DNA from: Burkholderiales bacterium RIFCSPHIGHO2_01_FULL_63_240
Lineage (GTDB): Bacteria > Pseudomonadota > Gammaproteobacteria > Burkholderiales > Burkholderiaceae_C
NCBI GenBank assembly: GCA_001770725.1
Contig: MERU01000004.1
Span: 186,001-250,000 of the forward strand
Length of the DNA stretch: 64,000 nucleotides
Reading direction: 5' to 3'
Under the pieces are notes generated by a model. It was given only the letters and a program-made list of their open reading frames with translations. It was not told the origin of the DNA and did no database searches. Below, piece by piece: positions 25,686 to 33,892 of this stretch. How positions within the stretch are numbered: position 1 is the stretch's first letter; the number at the start of each line of letters is the position of its first letter. Both the position numbers and the translations under genes were made by a program.

Positions 25686-25785
25686 TCGATCCTTTGTGCG
25701 GGCGGGGCGACAACGGGGCGAACCGGAAGCGGCAAGCCCCCGGCTCGGTCGTGCGGTGCGCCGGTTCTCTGACAGTTCCCGGTTT

Positions 25786-26829
25786 TCAGTACGCCGCCAC
25801 CGCCTGCGCAGCGGCCACCGTGGCGACGATTCGCTGCCCGGCACGCTCGACCTTGGAGATGCTCAGGTCCTCGTTCAGCACGTAGGCCGTCTTGCCGTCG
25901 CGCGTGAACACGATGGCCTGGCGCGGCTGCTTGAAGCCGGCGATGGTGGCGACCACCTTCAACGTGGCCACGTCGATCACCGACACCGTGTTGTCGGCCA
26001 AGTTGCCCGAGTAGACGAAGCGGCCGTCGGGCGTGAGCGCGGCGCCGTAGGGGTCGCGGCCCACCGGCACGGTGCCGGTGACGCGGCGCGCGGCGATGTC
26101 CACCACCGCGATGTCGTTGCTGCCGCTGTTGGCCGCAAACAGGGTCTTGCCGTCGGCGGTGACGGAGATGGCGCGGATCTTGTTGAAGCCGGTGATCTCG
26201 CCCTCGATCTTGTCGGTCTGCGTGTCGACGATGGTCACCTTGTCGCCCAGGAAGTTGGTGACGTAGAGCTTCGCGCCGTCCGGGCTCAGGCGCACGCCCT
26301 GGCGCGGCTGCGCAAAGCCGGTGATCACCGCCTTGGCCTGCCCGCTGGCGGTGTCCAGTCGCGTCACCGTGCTGCTGGCCTGGTTGTTGACATACAGCGC
26401 GCTGCCGTCCTTGCTGAGCGCGGTGCCGAAGGCGCCGGGGCCGGCCGCCAGCGTCGACGCGGTGGCCAGCGGCTTGAGCGTGGTGGTGTCCAGGCGCGTC
26501 ACCGTGCCCAGGCTGCTGTCGGAGACATAGAAGCTCTTGCCGTCGGGCGCGAACACGATGTTGCGCGGCGTGACGTAGCCGCGCAGCACACCGCGCACGG
26601 CACCGGTGGCCAGGTCGTAGACGATGACGTCCGGGCGCTCGCTGTAAGACACCACGGCGGTGGCCTCGTCGGGGCTCAGCGCCAGCGAGTTGTTGCGGAT
26701 CTGGCCGTCGAAGGTGACGCGGGCCGGGGTGGCTTCGGCGCCGTTGGCGGCGTTGGCGGGCACGCTGGCGGCGACGAGGACGAAGGTGCTGCACCAGGCC
26801 AGCGCGGTGGTGCGGAAGAAGGTATTCAT
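25786..26829 (-). CDS. YncE-like seven-bladed beta-propeller, periplasmic
   Basis: The 347-residue protein has a signal peptide (AWCSTFVLVAASVPANA) and about seven repeats of the YVTN type (SPDEATAVVSY, APDGKSFYVSDSSLGTVTRLD, SKDGSALYVNN, SPDGAKLYVTNFLGDKVTIVD, TADGKTLFAANSGSNDIAVVD, TPDGRFVYSGNLADNTVSVID). Such propellers bind partners or ligands in the periplasm; no specific role is known here. The gene has a GGAATA-N16-CGTC site about 52 nt upstream and is followed by the MBL gene. Confidence 0.85.
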   Translation of the reverse strand: MNTFFRTTALAWCSTFVLVAASVPANAANGAEATPARVTFDGQIRNNSLALSPDEATAVVSYSERPDVIVYDLATGAVRGVLRGYVTPRNIVFAPDGKSFYVSDSSLGTVTRLDTTTLKPLATASTLAAGPGAFGTALSKDGSALYVNNQASSTVTRLDTASGQAKAVITGFAQPRQGVRLSPDGAKLYVTNFLGDKVTIVDTQTDKIEGEITGFNKIRAISVTADGKTLFAANSGSNDIAVVDIAARRVTGTVPVGRDPYGAALTPDGRFVYSGNLADNTVSVIDVATLKVVATIAGFKQPRQAIVFTRDGKTAYVLNEDLSISKVERAGQRIVATVAAAQAVAAY

Positions 26830-26880
26830 GGGATGTCTTTCGGAGAGTGTTGAGAAAAGAGGGAAAGGCTTGCTGTGGTG

Positions 26881-26906
26881 GACGAGGAGAGCCCGTGGTT
26901 TATTCC
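26881..26906 (-). promoter_or_regulatory. ECF-type promoter candidate 4
   Basis: GGAATA (followed by AACC) and CGTCCA are separated by 16 nt on the minus strand, about 52 nt upstream of the YncE-like gene start. Confidence 0.6.
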
Positions 26907-26928
26907 GTCGGGCCGTGAATTCGAGGCT

Positions 26929-28059
26929 TCAGCCGAGCAGGGCCGGTACCCAGCGGTTGATCAAGGCACCGCCGACGATGAGCCAGCCGAACAGGATCAG
27001 CGCCAGCAACAGCGGCTTGGCACCGGCCTTGCGGATGGCGCCGATGTGCGTGGACAGGCCGAGTGCGGCCATGGCCATGGCCAGCAGCGCGGTGTCGATC
27101 TCGGTGGTCACCGCCACCACCGAGGCCGGCAGCCACTGCAGCGAGTTGAACAACACCACCGCGACGAAGCCGAAGGCGAACCAGGGCACGGCGAGCTTGC
27201 CTGGGGCCTGGCCCGTGGCGGCGGAAGTGTGGGCGTGGCGTTTGTCGTCACGTGCCAGCCAGGCCGACAACATCACCAGGAACGGCGCCAGCATCATCAC
27301 CCGCACCATCTTCGCGATGACGGCCGAGTTGGCCGCGTCCGGGCCCACCGAACGCGCCGCGGCCACCACCTGGGCTACCTCGTGGATGGTCGAGCCGGCG
27401 TAGATGCCGAAGCCGTTGGCGCCACCCGGAATCAGCGCCCAGTGCTGGTTCAGCTCGAACAGCGCCGGGTACAGAAAGATCGCCAGAGTGCCGAACACCA
27501 CCACCGTGGCCACCGCCACCGTTACCTGCTCGGCGCGCGCCTTGACCACCGGTTCGGCAGCCATCACCGCGGCGGCGCCGCAGATGGAACTGCCGGCGCC
27601 GATCAGCATCGCCGTCTTGCGGTCCAGGCCCAACCAGCGCGTGCCGATGAAGCAGGCCAGCGCGAAGGTCGAGCCCAGCACCAGCGCGTCGATGGCGACG
27701 CCGGCGATGCCGACGTGGCCGATGTCCTGCACCGTCAGCCGCAGGCCGTACAGCACGACCCCCAGGCGCAGCAGGTTCTGCTTGGACACGTTGACGCCGG
27801 CACCGCTGGCCGCGGCCAGGCGCGGCACCAGCGGATAGACCGTGTTGCCCACCAGCATGCCCAACACGATGGCCAGCGTCAGCGCACTGAAGCCGTGGTC
27901 CTGCAGCCAGCCGATGTGGCCCAGCGCGATGCCGGTCGCGGCCAGGGCGCCGCTCAAGGCCAGGCCGGGCAGCAGGGCTGCCAACTGCAAGCGCAACCGC
28001 GCTGCCCGGTGGCCGGCTGACGGGCCAGGGCTGGCTTGTGAGGTCGACAGCGCGTGCAT
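26929..28059 (-). CDS. yeiH: YeiH/UPF0324 family membrane protein (putative sulfate/sulfite-linked exporter)
   Basis: The 376-residue protein has about ten membrane helices and family motifs (LRLGVVLYGLRLT, KTAMLIGAGSSICGAAAV, GIYAGSTIHEVAQVV). YeiH homologues are annotated as putative sulfate exporters and in enterobacteria are controlled by the LysR protein YeiE. Here a LysR gene is divergent to it. ATG 28059 overlaps the stop of the small upstream gene by one base. Its presence next to a SorAB remnant supports a sulfur-oxyanion theme for the block. Confidence 0.85.
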   Translation of the reverse strand: MHALSTSQASPGPSAGHRAARLRLQLAALLPGLALSGALAATGIALGHIGWLQDHGFSALTLAIVLGMLVGNTVYPLVPRLAAASGAGVNVSKQNLLRLGVVLYGLRLTVQDIGHVGIAGVAIDALVLGSTFALACFIGTRWLGLDRKTAMLIGAGSSICGAAAVMAAEPVVKARAEQVTVAVATVVVFGTLAIFLYPALFELNQHWALIPGGANGFGIYAGSTIHEVAQVVAAARSVGPDAANSAVIAKMVRVMMLAPFLVMLSAWLARDDKRHAHTSAATGQAPGKLAVPWFAFGFVAVVLFNSLQWLPASVVAVTTEIDTALLAMAMAALGLSTHIGAIRKAGAKPLLLALILFGWLIVGGALINRWVPALLG

Positions 28060-28325
28060 CACGCCAGCACCCAGATCAAGGCGATGCCGGCGCACAGCAG
28101 CACGGCCGCCATCGGCACTGCGACCGGCATCCAGCGCAGCACCTGCGGGTCGATGCTGCTGTCGGCGGCCAAGGTGGTCGAGACGGCATGGGCCACGTCG
28201 CGGGTCGGCCCCATGAAGCCCGCCACTGGCCGCCGGGCAGCAACCCATTGAAGGGCATGCAGCGCCTGTGGGGCCAGCGGGCCGGGTGCTGCGGGGCGTG
28301 GGGTTGTTCGTTCAAGGGTCAGCAT
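28059..28325 (-). CDS. Small membrane protein coupled to yeiH
   Basis: The 88-residue product has one clear membrane helix at its C-terminus (PMAAVLLCAGIALIWVLA) and a Pro/Ala-rich N-terminus. CTGGAG lies 6 nt before ATG 28325. Its TGA overlaps the yeiH ATG (TGATG), so it is translationally coupled and may assist YeiH. No family was recognised. Confidence 0.65.
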   Translation of the reverse strand: MLTLERTTPRPAAPGPLAPQALHALQWVAARRPVAGFMGPTRDVAHAVSTTLAADSSIDPQVLRWMPVAVPMAAVLLCAGIALIWVLA

Positions 28326-28406
28326 GTCGGGCTCCAGATGCCGGTGGTGGCGCGGCGGGCCGCCGCCCCGTGATCGAGCGGCCAGGCAAATTTAGAGCTT
28401 GGCAAT

Positions 28407-28425
28407 CAACCCGTCCAACGGGTTG
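28407..28425. promoter_or_regulatory. Palindromic operator between yeiH and the LysR gene
   Basis: CAACCCGT-CCA-ACGGGTTG is a perfect 8-bp inverted repeat centred in the 145-bp divergent gap. Position and symmetry fit a LysR-type regulator binding site for autoregulation and yeiH control. No T-N11-A reading is needed because the dyad is complete. Confidence 0.6.
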
Positions 28426-28470
28426 TATGACTAAGATGTACCTGCGAAATCGATAACAAAGGCAATCACC

Positions 28471-29403
28471 GTGGACGTGCTTCGACTCACCCTGCGTCAG
28501 CTGCAGATTTTTGTCGCCGTGGCGCGCAGCGGCAGCACCACGGCGGCCAGCGCTGAGATAGCGCTGTCGCAATCGGCCACCAGTTCGGCCGTCAACGAGC
28601 TGGAACGCCTGCTGTCGCTGCGCCTGTTCGACCGCGCCGGCAAACGCCTGCTGTTGAACGACAACGGCCGCGCGCTGTTGCCGCGGGCTTTGGCTTTGCT
28701 CGACGGCGCCGCAGGCATCGAGCAGATGTCGCGCGACGGCAGCGCGCAGGCGCAGTCGCTGCGCATCGGCGCCAGCACGACGATTGGCAACTACGTGTTG
28801 CCCAAGCTGCTCGCTGGCTTCATGGGGGCACAGCAGCCCGGCAGCGCCGCCGCCTGGCGGTCGAAGGTCGTTATCGGGAACACCGCCGCCATCTGCGATG
28901 CCGTGACCGCTTTCGAACTCGACGTGGGGCTGATCGAGGGGCCCAGCCACCAGCCGGAGCTGGTGATCACCCCCTGGCTGCAAGACGAGATGGTGGTCGT
29001 GGCTGCGCCCGACAGTGCGCTGGCCCAGTCAAGCCGGGCGGGCGATCGCATTCCCCTGCGCACGCTGCGTGAGGCGGTCTGGCTGGTTCGCGAAACGGGC
29101 TCTGGCACGCGCGAGGCCACCGACCAGAGCTTGCTGCCCCACCTGCGTTCTTACCGGCGCAGCATCGAGCTAGGCAGTTCGGAGGCCATCCAGCGTGCCG
29201 CTCAGGAAGGGTTGGGGGTGGCTTGCCTGTCCGCCTGGGTAGTGAACGATGCGCTGGAGGCTGGACGTCTGTGCCGCGTCTCCACGACATTGCCGCGGCA
29301 GCTTCGGCAATGTCATCTGGTTGTGCATCGTGAGAAGCAGTCGACGCCCGCGTTGCTGGCGTTCATCGCCCAGGCAGATGCGACTGCTGGGGCTGCCCGC
29401 TAA
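28471..29403 (+). CDS. LysR-family transcriptional regulator (YeiE-like)
   Basis: The 310-residue protein has the LysR N-terminal winged helix-turn-helix (LRQLQIFVAVARSGSTTAAS...SQSATSSAVNELERLLSLRLFDR) and a periplasmic-binding-protein-like effector domain (IGASTTIGNYVLPKLLAGF). GTG 28471 is used as start. Its divergence from yeiH with a shared palindrome indicates that it regulates yeiH; YeiE regulators respond to sulfur compounds in other bacteria, and ligand identity here is inferred. Confidence 0.9.
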   Translation: MDVLRLTLRQLQIFVAVARSGSTTAASAEIALSQSATSSAVNELERLLSLRLFDRAGKRLLLNDNGRALLPRALALLDGAAGIEQMSRDGSAQAQSLRIGASTTIGNYVLPKLLAGFMGAQQPGSAAAWRSKVVIGNTAAICDAVTAFELDVGLIEGPSHQPELVITPWLQDEMVVVAAPDSALAQSSRAGDRIPLRTLREAVWLVRETGSGTREATDQSLLPHLRSYRRSIELGSSEAIQRAAQEGLGVACLSAWVVNDALEAGRLCRVSTTLPRQLRQCHLVVHREKQSTPALLAFIAQADATAGAAR

Positions 29404-29776
29404 CGTCCCGGCCCCGCTTCGCATGTCGAAGGTTCAGCCCTCGGCGACACGCGATTACCCTTCAGCTAGGCGCCGACGCCCGCTCCGCCCACCTGCCCAT
29501 TGATCGAAGCTTTGATGCAATGAGCTGGTCTGGGTAATCGACGTCCGCTTCCGGACGCACCACCCAACGGCTGCTTGTGGCCGAAAGCTAACGTCCGGTG
29601 TGGGCTGATCGGAGGACTGCGATCAGCCTTGGCCTGCCGCTCAGGTGCGTGGGCACAACGACTGCTCATGGCAGATCCGCGTTGGTCGATGGCACCCCTC
29701 ATCCACCCTGCACGTGTATGACTGCGGAACGGTAGATCGACACAGCAGAACGTCATCGCTAGACACCATTCGCGGC
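29404..29776. other. Right junction region between the LysR gene and the SbcD-like gene
   Basis: No gene is supported in these 373 bp. The sequence near 29540-29600 (GTCCGCTTCCGGA, then CCGAAAGCTAACGTCCGG) resembles decayed non-coding repeat debris and recalls the string near 16905 on the other side of the block. The exact insertion boundary could not be found. Confidence 0.4.
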
Positions 29777-31039
29777 TCATACGCCCTTGATGCCACCATC
29801 ACCGCAACTTAGGCATTTCGCTTCCAAAATTCTGCCAGCGATTTCATCGGGCTGTGAACACACCAATTCACCAAGGCATCTCAGCAGCCCCGCATGCTGA
29901 ACACCCGTTGCCTGCGCCCAAGCCGTGACTTTCTGTTCCAAACTGTCCAACTGCGAAATGCCCGCCGCTCTGGTCCGCACAACCGGCACGATGCGCCCTT
30001 CTAACTTGACTTCAGCTGCCGCACCCAACGCCTCCTGAATGGCCTGGCGATTGACCTCATGGCGATCTTCGTCCGCCACCGTCCACCGGACACGCACGAA
30101 CGCCCCGGCAACGTCCTGTTGCGCCACCGCATCCCGCAAGGTGTCGAGGTCTGGCTTGCCGTCAAACACAATGTCAACCGTTCGCCGAGCAGGTGTCGGC
30201 TGCAGCGTGCAGACCGCTGACGAGGTATCCACCTCCCACAGCAGCCAGCCCTTGTCGCCATCCTCCCCATAGTGGAAGCGCCCGATGGAGCCCGCATAGG
30301 CGATGCGCTGCTGCCCATGCCGCGCCTCACAGTCCCATGCCTGATGTCGGTGGATGTGCCCCAGCATGAAAGCCTGGGCCTCGGCAGCAAACAATGCGCC
30401 CGTGGTGAACTCGTGGTCGAATCCGGCCATGGGAACGCCGTGCTCGCTCATGCAGCCAAAGACGGTGCCATGCGATACGCCGATGGACGGCACCGCCAAG
30501 GTCTGTGCGCGTCGGTTGCTCTCGGCAAACCCGGCCAGCAAGACGGCCAGGTGCTCGCCCACTGCCTCGGCAGCAGCCCCCGCCCCCACCGTCGCCGCCA
30601 CAGCAGCCTTGTTGACCGTGGGCACGCAACTGAACAGGGCCATGAGCCCATCTGGCAGCACATCGAAACGCCAGCTTGAAGAAACCTGCCAGCAGCCGTT
30701 CGGCATGAGCGCCACTTGTCCAATCTGGTCGACCACATGGACAGGGTAACGCCCGCCCAAGGATTTGAAGATGGACAGGGTGCCCGGTGGCTCATGAGAG
30801 AACGTGCCTTGCAGCATCAGCACCGGACAATGGTCAGCCAGGCGACGCACCTGCGCCACCAGGCGTTCGGCAGCGGGCGAATGCAGGTCCAGGGCGTGAT
30901 CGGTTGAATCCCCAGACAGCACTGCAGCCTGCACACCTGAGGCCATGGCCATGTCGATGGCTGCCCCGAAACAGCGGTCGGCCTCGATCAGGTTCTTGGG
31001 GCCGTAGTGAAGGTCAGAAAAATGAGCAATGCGAACCAT
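29777..31039 (-). CDS. SbcD/Mre11-like metallophosphoesterase
   Basis: The 420-residue nuclease has calcineurin-type motifs: D-x-H in FSDLHYG (residues 7-13), GDSTDH, a GTFSHEP segment in the place of GNHD, and G-H-x-H in LGHIHRHQ. Such enzymes form ATP-dependent nucleases with SbcC-like ATPases. Its likely partner is the ATPase at 14293-16779 on the same strand, now separated by the redox block. The upstream RDF-like gene ends 12 nt before ATG 31039, so they form one operon. Confidence 0.85.
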   Translation of the reverse strand: MVRIAHFSDLHYGPKNLIEADRCFGAAIDMAMASGVQAAVLSGDSTDHALDLHSPAAERLVAQVRRLADHCPVLMLQGTFSHEPPGTLSIFKSLGGRYPVHVVDQIGQVALMPNGCWQVSSSWRFDVLPDGLMALFSCVPTVNKAAVAATVGAGAAAEAVGEHLAVLLAGFAESNRRAQTLAVPSIGVSHGTVFGCMSEHGVPMAGFDHEFTTGALFAAEAQAFMLGHIHRHQAWDCEARHGQQRIAYAGSIGRFHYGEDGDKGWLLWEVDTSSAVCTLQPTPARRTVDIVFDGKPDLDTLRDAVAQQDVAGAFVRVRWTVADEDRHEVNRQAIQEALGAAAEVKLEGRIVPVVRTRAAGISQLDSLEQKVTAWAQATGVQHAGLLRCLGELVCSQPDEIAGRILEAKCLSCGDGGIKGV

Positions 31040-31051
31040 GCCGTATCTCCT

Positions 31052-32347
31052 TCATGTCACCCGGTGCAGTTCGCTCTCGATCTTGTCGAGGTAGCCCTGC
31101 GGGTCGTTGCGATAGCGATCCAGTTCATCCCAAGCACGGCGACGACCATGCGGGTTAAGCCGCCACCCTCGGCCCCACCGTCGGTCGGCGTAGGCCTGGT
31201 ATTGGTCCGCAGCAATGCCATAGGCTTGGGCACGCGCCAGGAGGTGTTCCAAGGTGAGATCCCCGTCATGCACCGGGGCGTCCTTGGGTGCCTCAGCGAT
31301 CACCGACGCCACAACGGCATCCACATCGGCATCCACATCGGCACCAGCACCCTCCCACGTTGGGGCCCCATCCAGGACCTGAGTGGCCAGTTGCGCTTGA
31401 ACAATGGCCGTGTCTTCGTCCTCCCTGTCACGCAACAAGGCGGTCACATCCACAGGCGCTTCCAATTCGATGATCCATTGCGGCACACGGGTGGGCAGGC
31501 CCGTCTCGTCGATGTGGGCAACCTCCATCAAGCGCTTGGTCAGGTAAAACGGGGTGCGTTGCCGATCCAGAAAGCCAGAGATACGACCGCCACGCAGAAA
31601 GCCGATGGTTTCGAACTTCTGGATGGCCGCGTTCATCGCGTAGAAGCTGTTTGTAGGCAACTCGAACGCACTGATGGAGCGGATACCCGGGATGAAGAAC
31701 AGGAACCGCCCGGTCAGGTTGCAGCGCCGCTGCTGGTAGTCAGCGCAGGACTCGGGCTCGCAAATGCCGCCGTTGTCTTCGCGCAGAACCGTCTTGCGCC
31801 CACCGAAGATGCGGATAGAGCGCCGGCCCGTGTTGTCCATGGGCACAGGTGCATGGCACATGCAGTGGCGCACACGGCCATCAGCCGAATACTGCGACCA
31901 GTAGCGCTTGTCCTGCGCCCCCCAGGCCGCGAGTTCATGCGGCATCACGGTCTGCCACTGGTCAGCCGGAAAGACGATGGGGAAGCGATAGAGGTGAAGG
32001 CCTTCACCACGGTCCTCGCCATAGGCTTGCAGGATCTGCTTCGGTGTCTCGGGATTGGGGAAGTCTTGTGCCCGCACGGTAAACCAGGGCACGTTGCGCG
32101 GGATCAGCGGTGACTTGAGTTGCGGCATCGCACCCACGATGGCGCGTTCGATCTGATCGAAGGACTGGCCGGCTTCAACGCCCTCGTCGTAGAGGCGTTG
32201 AGCCTGGGGTTGCTCCGCCGCCTTGCGGGTGAGCACCTTGATGCCTGCGCGGATCTTGCCGCCTGTGGGGATGCGGGCGGGGCCTTGCCTGAGCAGAGTC
32301 GGCAGTGCTGCCGAACCGCCCTGGACCGTGACAGTGGTTTTGACCAT
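31052..32347 (-). CDS. gp3-like recombination directionality factor-like protein
   Basis: The 431-residue protein contains a Cys-rich block (HCMCHAPVP ... ICEPESCADYQQRRC) followed by NLTGRFLFFIPGI, the pattern I associate with phage gp3-like recombination directionality factors. It then has MNAAIQKFETIGFLRGGRISG and a long acidic C-terminal tail. In phages, such factors switch serine-integrase direction; plasmid and ICE homologues are often annotated only as metal-binding proteins. It heads the operon with the SbcD-like gene. No integrase is present in the window, so its role in recombination is inference. Confidence 0.65.
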   Translation of the reverse strand: MVKTTVTVQGGSAALPTLLRQGPARIPTGGKIRAGIKVLTRKAAEQPQAQRLYDEGVEAGQSFDQIERAIVGAMPQLKSPLIPRNVPWFTVRAQDFPNPETPKQILQAYGEDRGEGLHLYRFPIVFPADQWQTVMPHELAAWGAQDKRYWSQYSADGRVRHCMCHAPVPMDNTGRRSIRIFGGRKTVLREDNGGICEPESCADYQQRRCNLTGRFLFFIPGIRSISAFELPTNSFYAMNAAIQKFETIGFLRGGRISGFLDRQRTPFYLTKRLMEVAHIDETGLPTRVPQWIIELEAPVDVTALLRDREDEDTAIVQAQLATQVLDGAPTWEGAGADVDADVDAVVASVIAEAPKDAPVHDGDLTLEHLLARAQAYGIAADQYQAYADRRWGRGWRLNPHGRRRAWDELDRYRNDPQGYLDKIESELHRVT

Positions 32348-32413
32348 GGTGGCGCTCCTTCATGAACATTCGATGGTTCATGCTCTCGCGACTTCATGCG
32401 ACGTCAAGCCTAA

Positions 32414-32581
32414 AAACCTACGGCGAGGTCCCGTCTAGATCTAGTGCGGCACGGTGACAAGGTGGTGTTCTATGCAATCAGCGAGAACCGCAAGCTGACG
32501 GTGAAGTATGTTCAGCCTGTGAAACAGGCATGCAGCGCGGCTCTTATCTGCCTGCGCAACAACCACGTTGTTGTTGAATAG
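32414..32581 (+). pseudogene. Open-frame remnant without a start signal
   Basis: A stop-bounded frame reads LDLVRHGDKVVFYAISEN and then RKLTVKYVQPVKQ, and ends NNHVVVE. The sequence looks protein-like, but the upstream part is missing and no ribosome site is visible. It overlaps the 3' end of the convergent GDCC gene. It may be the tail of a gene cut by the insertion of the mer fragment; the parent family was not recognised. Confidence 0.3.
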
Positions 32582-32762
32582 GCGGGCATGGCACCGATCC
32601 GAATGAACAGAACACACAGCAATCCCCCGGCTTTGGGTGCAGCAGCGTATGGCAGGCCGTGCACTCGTAGTAGAACTGGCAGGCGTCGGTGGGCATGGTT
32701 TCCTGTTGTGCGTGGCCGCACTGTGGACAGGTCAGCACGGATTCAAGGATGACGGCGCTCAT
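32544..32762 (-). CDS. Cys-rich GDCCVFCS-motif protein of mer loci
   Basis: The 72-residue protein has one CxxC knuckle (LTCPQCG), then YECTACHTLLHPKPGDCCVFCS, FGSVPCPPIQ and a terminal GCC. The GDCC-x-FCSYG-x-x-PCP pattern is that of a small protein frequently found after merTP or in other metal operons. It probably binds thiophilic metals in the cytosol; this is inference. It lies 7 nt downstream of merP. Confidence 0.75.
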   Translation of the reverse strand: MSAVILESVLTCPQCGHAQQETMPTDACQFYYECTACHTLLHPKPGDCCVFCSFGSVPCPPIQQQRGCCAGR

Positions 32763-32769
32763 CGTGGCG

Positions 32770-33045
32770 TCACTTCTGCAAGGCAGACGGATAGCCAGCG
32801 TTCGTCGTGGCTGTGGTCAACGCGTCCGGCTTGGCCTTGTCGGCGTCATAGGTGACGATGGCTGTCTTGTTGTCGAAATCGATTTTGACCGCACTCACGC
32901 CCGGCACCTTTTCCAGCGACTTCTTGACCGTGATCGGGCACAGCTCGCAGGTCAAGTTCTGCACGGCCAGTGTGACGGTTTTCGGGGTGGTTGCCAACAC
33001 GGCAAGTGGCGCGCTAGCCAGCAGAGCAATGATCAGTTTTTGCAT
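32770..33045 (-). CDS. merP: Periplasmic mercury-binding protein MerP
   Basis: The 91-residue protein has a signal peptide (LIIALLASAPLAVLA) and one HMA domain with the metal motif LTCELCPITVKKSL (CxxC), ending YPSALQK. MerP scavenges Hg(II) in the periplasm and passes it to MerT. It follows merT by 12 nt. Confidence 0.93.
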   Translation of the reverse strand: MQKLIIALLASAPLAVLATTPKTVTLAVQNLTCELCPITVKKSLEKVPGVSAVKIDFDNKTAIVTYDADKAKPDALTTATTNAGYPSALQK

Positions 33046-33057
33046 GGAAGTCTCCTT

Positions 33058-33405
33058 TCAGTAGAACAGTGAGGCGAAACACGGCACGGCCAGCAGGCCT
33101 AGCAGCAGCAGCGTGACGACCCAAAACATCAGGCGCTGTCTTTGGCGTGCGCGTGGATCAGCGCACGGCGTCCCGGGCGTGCAGACCTGGGGCGCCACGT
33201 AGAGCTTGCGAAAAGCCAGTCCAAGGAAGAGCAGCGTCAGGCCGATGAAAACAGGGCGGTACGGCTCCATCGCGGTCAGGCTGCCAACCCATGACCCACC
33301 GATGCCCAGTGCCAGCAGAACAAGGGGTCCTACACAGCACACCGATGCCCCGATGGCGGCCAGCGCACCTGCGATCAACGAACCTTTTTCAGTGAGTCGT
33401 GCCAT
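33058..33405 (-). CDS. merT: Mercuric transport protein MerT
   Basis: The 115-residue inner-membrane protein has three predicted helices, the vicinal Cys pair in the first (ASVCCVGPLVLLALG) and a second Cys pair in the cytoplasmic loop (VCTPGTPC). It imports Hg(II) from MerP for reduction by MerA. No merA is present downstream, which would make import alone sensitising unless a reductase exists elsewhere. Confidence 0.93.
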   Translation of the reverse strand: MARLTEKGSLIAGALAAIGASVCCVGPLVLLALGIGGSWVGSLTAMEPYRPVFIGLTLLFLGLAFRKLYVAPQVCTPGTPCADPRARQRQRLMFWVVTLLLLGLLAVPCFASLFY

Positions 33406-33438
33406 GTCGTTTTTCTAGAACTTGTTTGTCCAAGTGTT

Positions 33439-33470
33439 ACTCTAAATCCCGTACTTAGGTACAGAGTCAA
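33439..33470 (-). promoter_or_regulatory. mer operator/promoter
   Basis: On the minus strand, TTGACT and TTAGAG are separated by 19 nt, the long spacer typical of MerR-activated promoters. Between them lies the dyad CTGTAC-CTAA-GTACGG (33449-33464). It should drive merTP leftward and control merR. Confidence 0.85.
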
Positions 33471-33480
33471 GGGGAATGTG

Positions 33481-33879
33481 ATGGCAACAGAACTGACCAT
33501 CGGCAAGCTGGCCGACGCTGCCGGAGTGAGCATCGAGACGATTCGCTACTACCAGCGGCGCGGCCTGCTGAATGAGCCACCCAAGCCACTGGGAGGGCAT
33601 CGGCGCTATGCTCCCTCGCAAGCCAAACGCCTGCGATTCATCAAGCGGGCGCAGGCACTGGGTTTCACGCTGGAAGAGATCGGTGCATTGCTGACCCTTG
33701 ATGCCGCGTGTGCCTGCGGTGAGACTCGGGCTCTTGCTGTGCGCAAGCTGGGACTGATCAAGCAGAAGATGGCTGACTTGGCGGCCATGCGACAGGCACT
33801 GGGCGACTTGGTCCAGCAGTGTGACGATGGCAACGGTGAGGCCAGCTGCCCCATCATCGATGTACTGGCATGTGATTGA
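33481..33879 (+). CDS. merR: Mercury-responsive regulator MerR
   Basis: The 132-residue regulator has the MerR winged helix (LTIGKLADAAGVSIETIRYYQRRGLL) and a dimerisation helix. The three Hg-binding Cys are placed as in MerR: ACACGETR for the first, then QQC and EASCPIID near the C-terminus. AAGGGG lies 6 nt before ATG 33481. It is divergent to merT with the operator in between. Confidence 0.93.
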   Translation: MATELTIGKLADAAGVSIETIRYYQRRGLLNEPPKPLGGHRRYAPSQAKRLRFIKRAQALGFTLEEIGALLTLDAACACGETRALAVRKLGLIKQKMADLAAMRQALGDLVQQCDDGNGEASCPIIDVLACD

Positions 33880-33892
33880 TGTCATCGCGTCG

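Noticed and set aside
25624-28020. Long plus-strand frames over the YncE-like and yeiH genes
   Set aside because: They are antisense shadows; the minus-strand products have signal peptides, repeats and membrane helices.
16895-29600. Transposon ends flanking the redox block
   Set aside because: Similar strings occur near both edges, but no terminal inverted repeat pair, target duplication or transposase gene could be identified.
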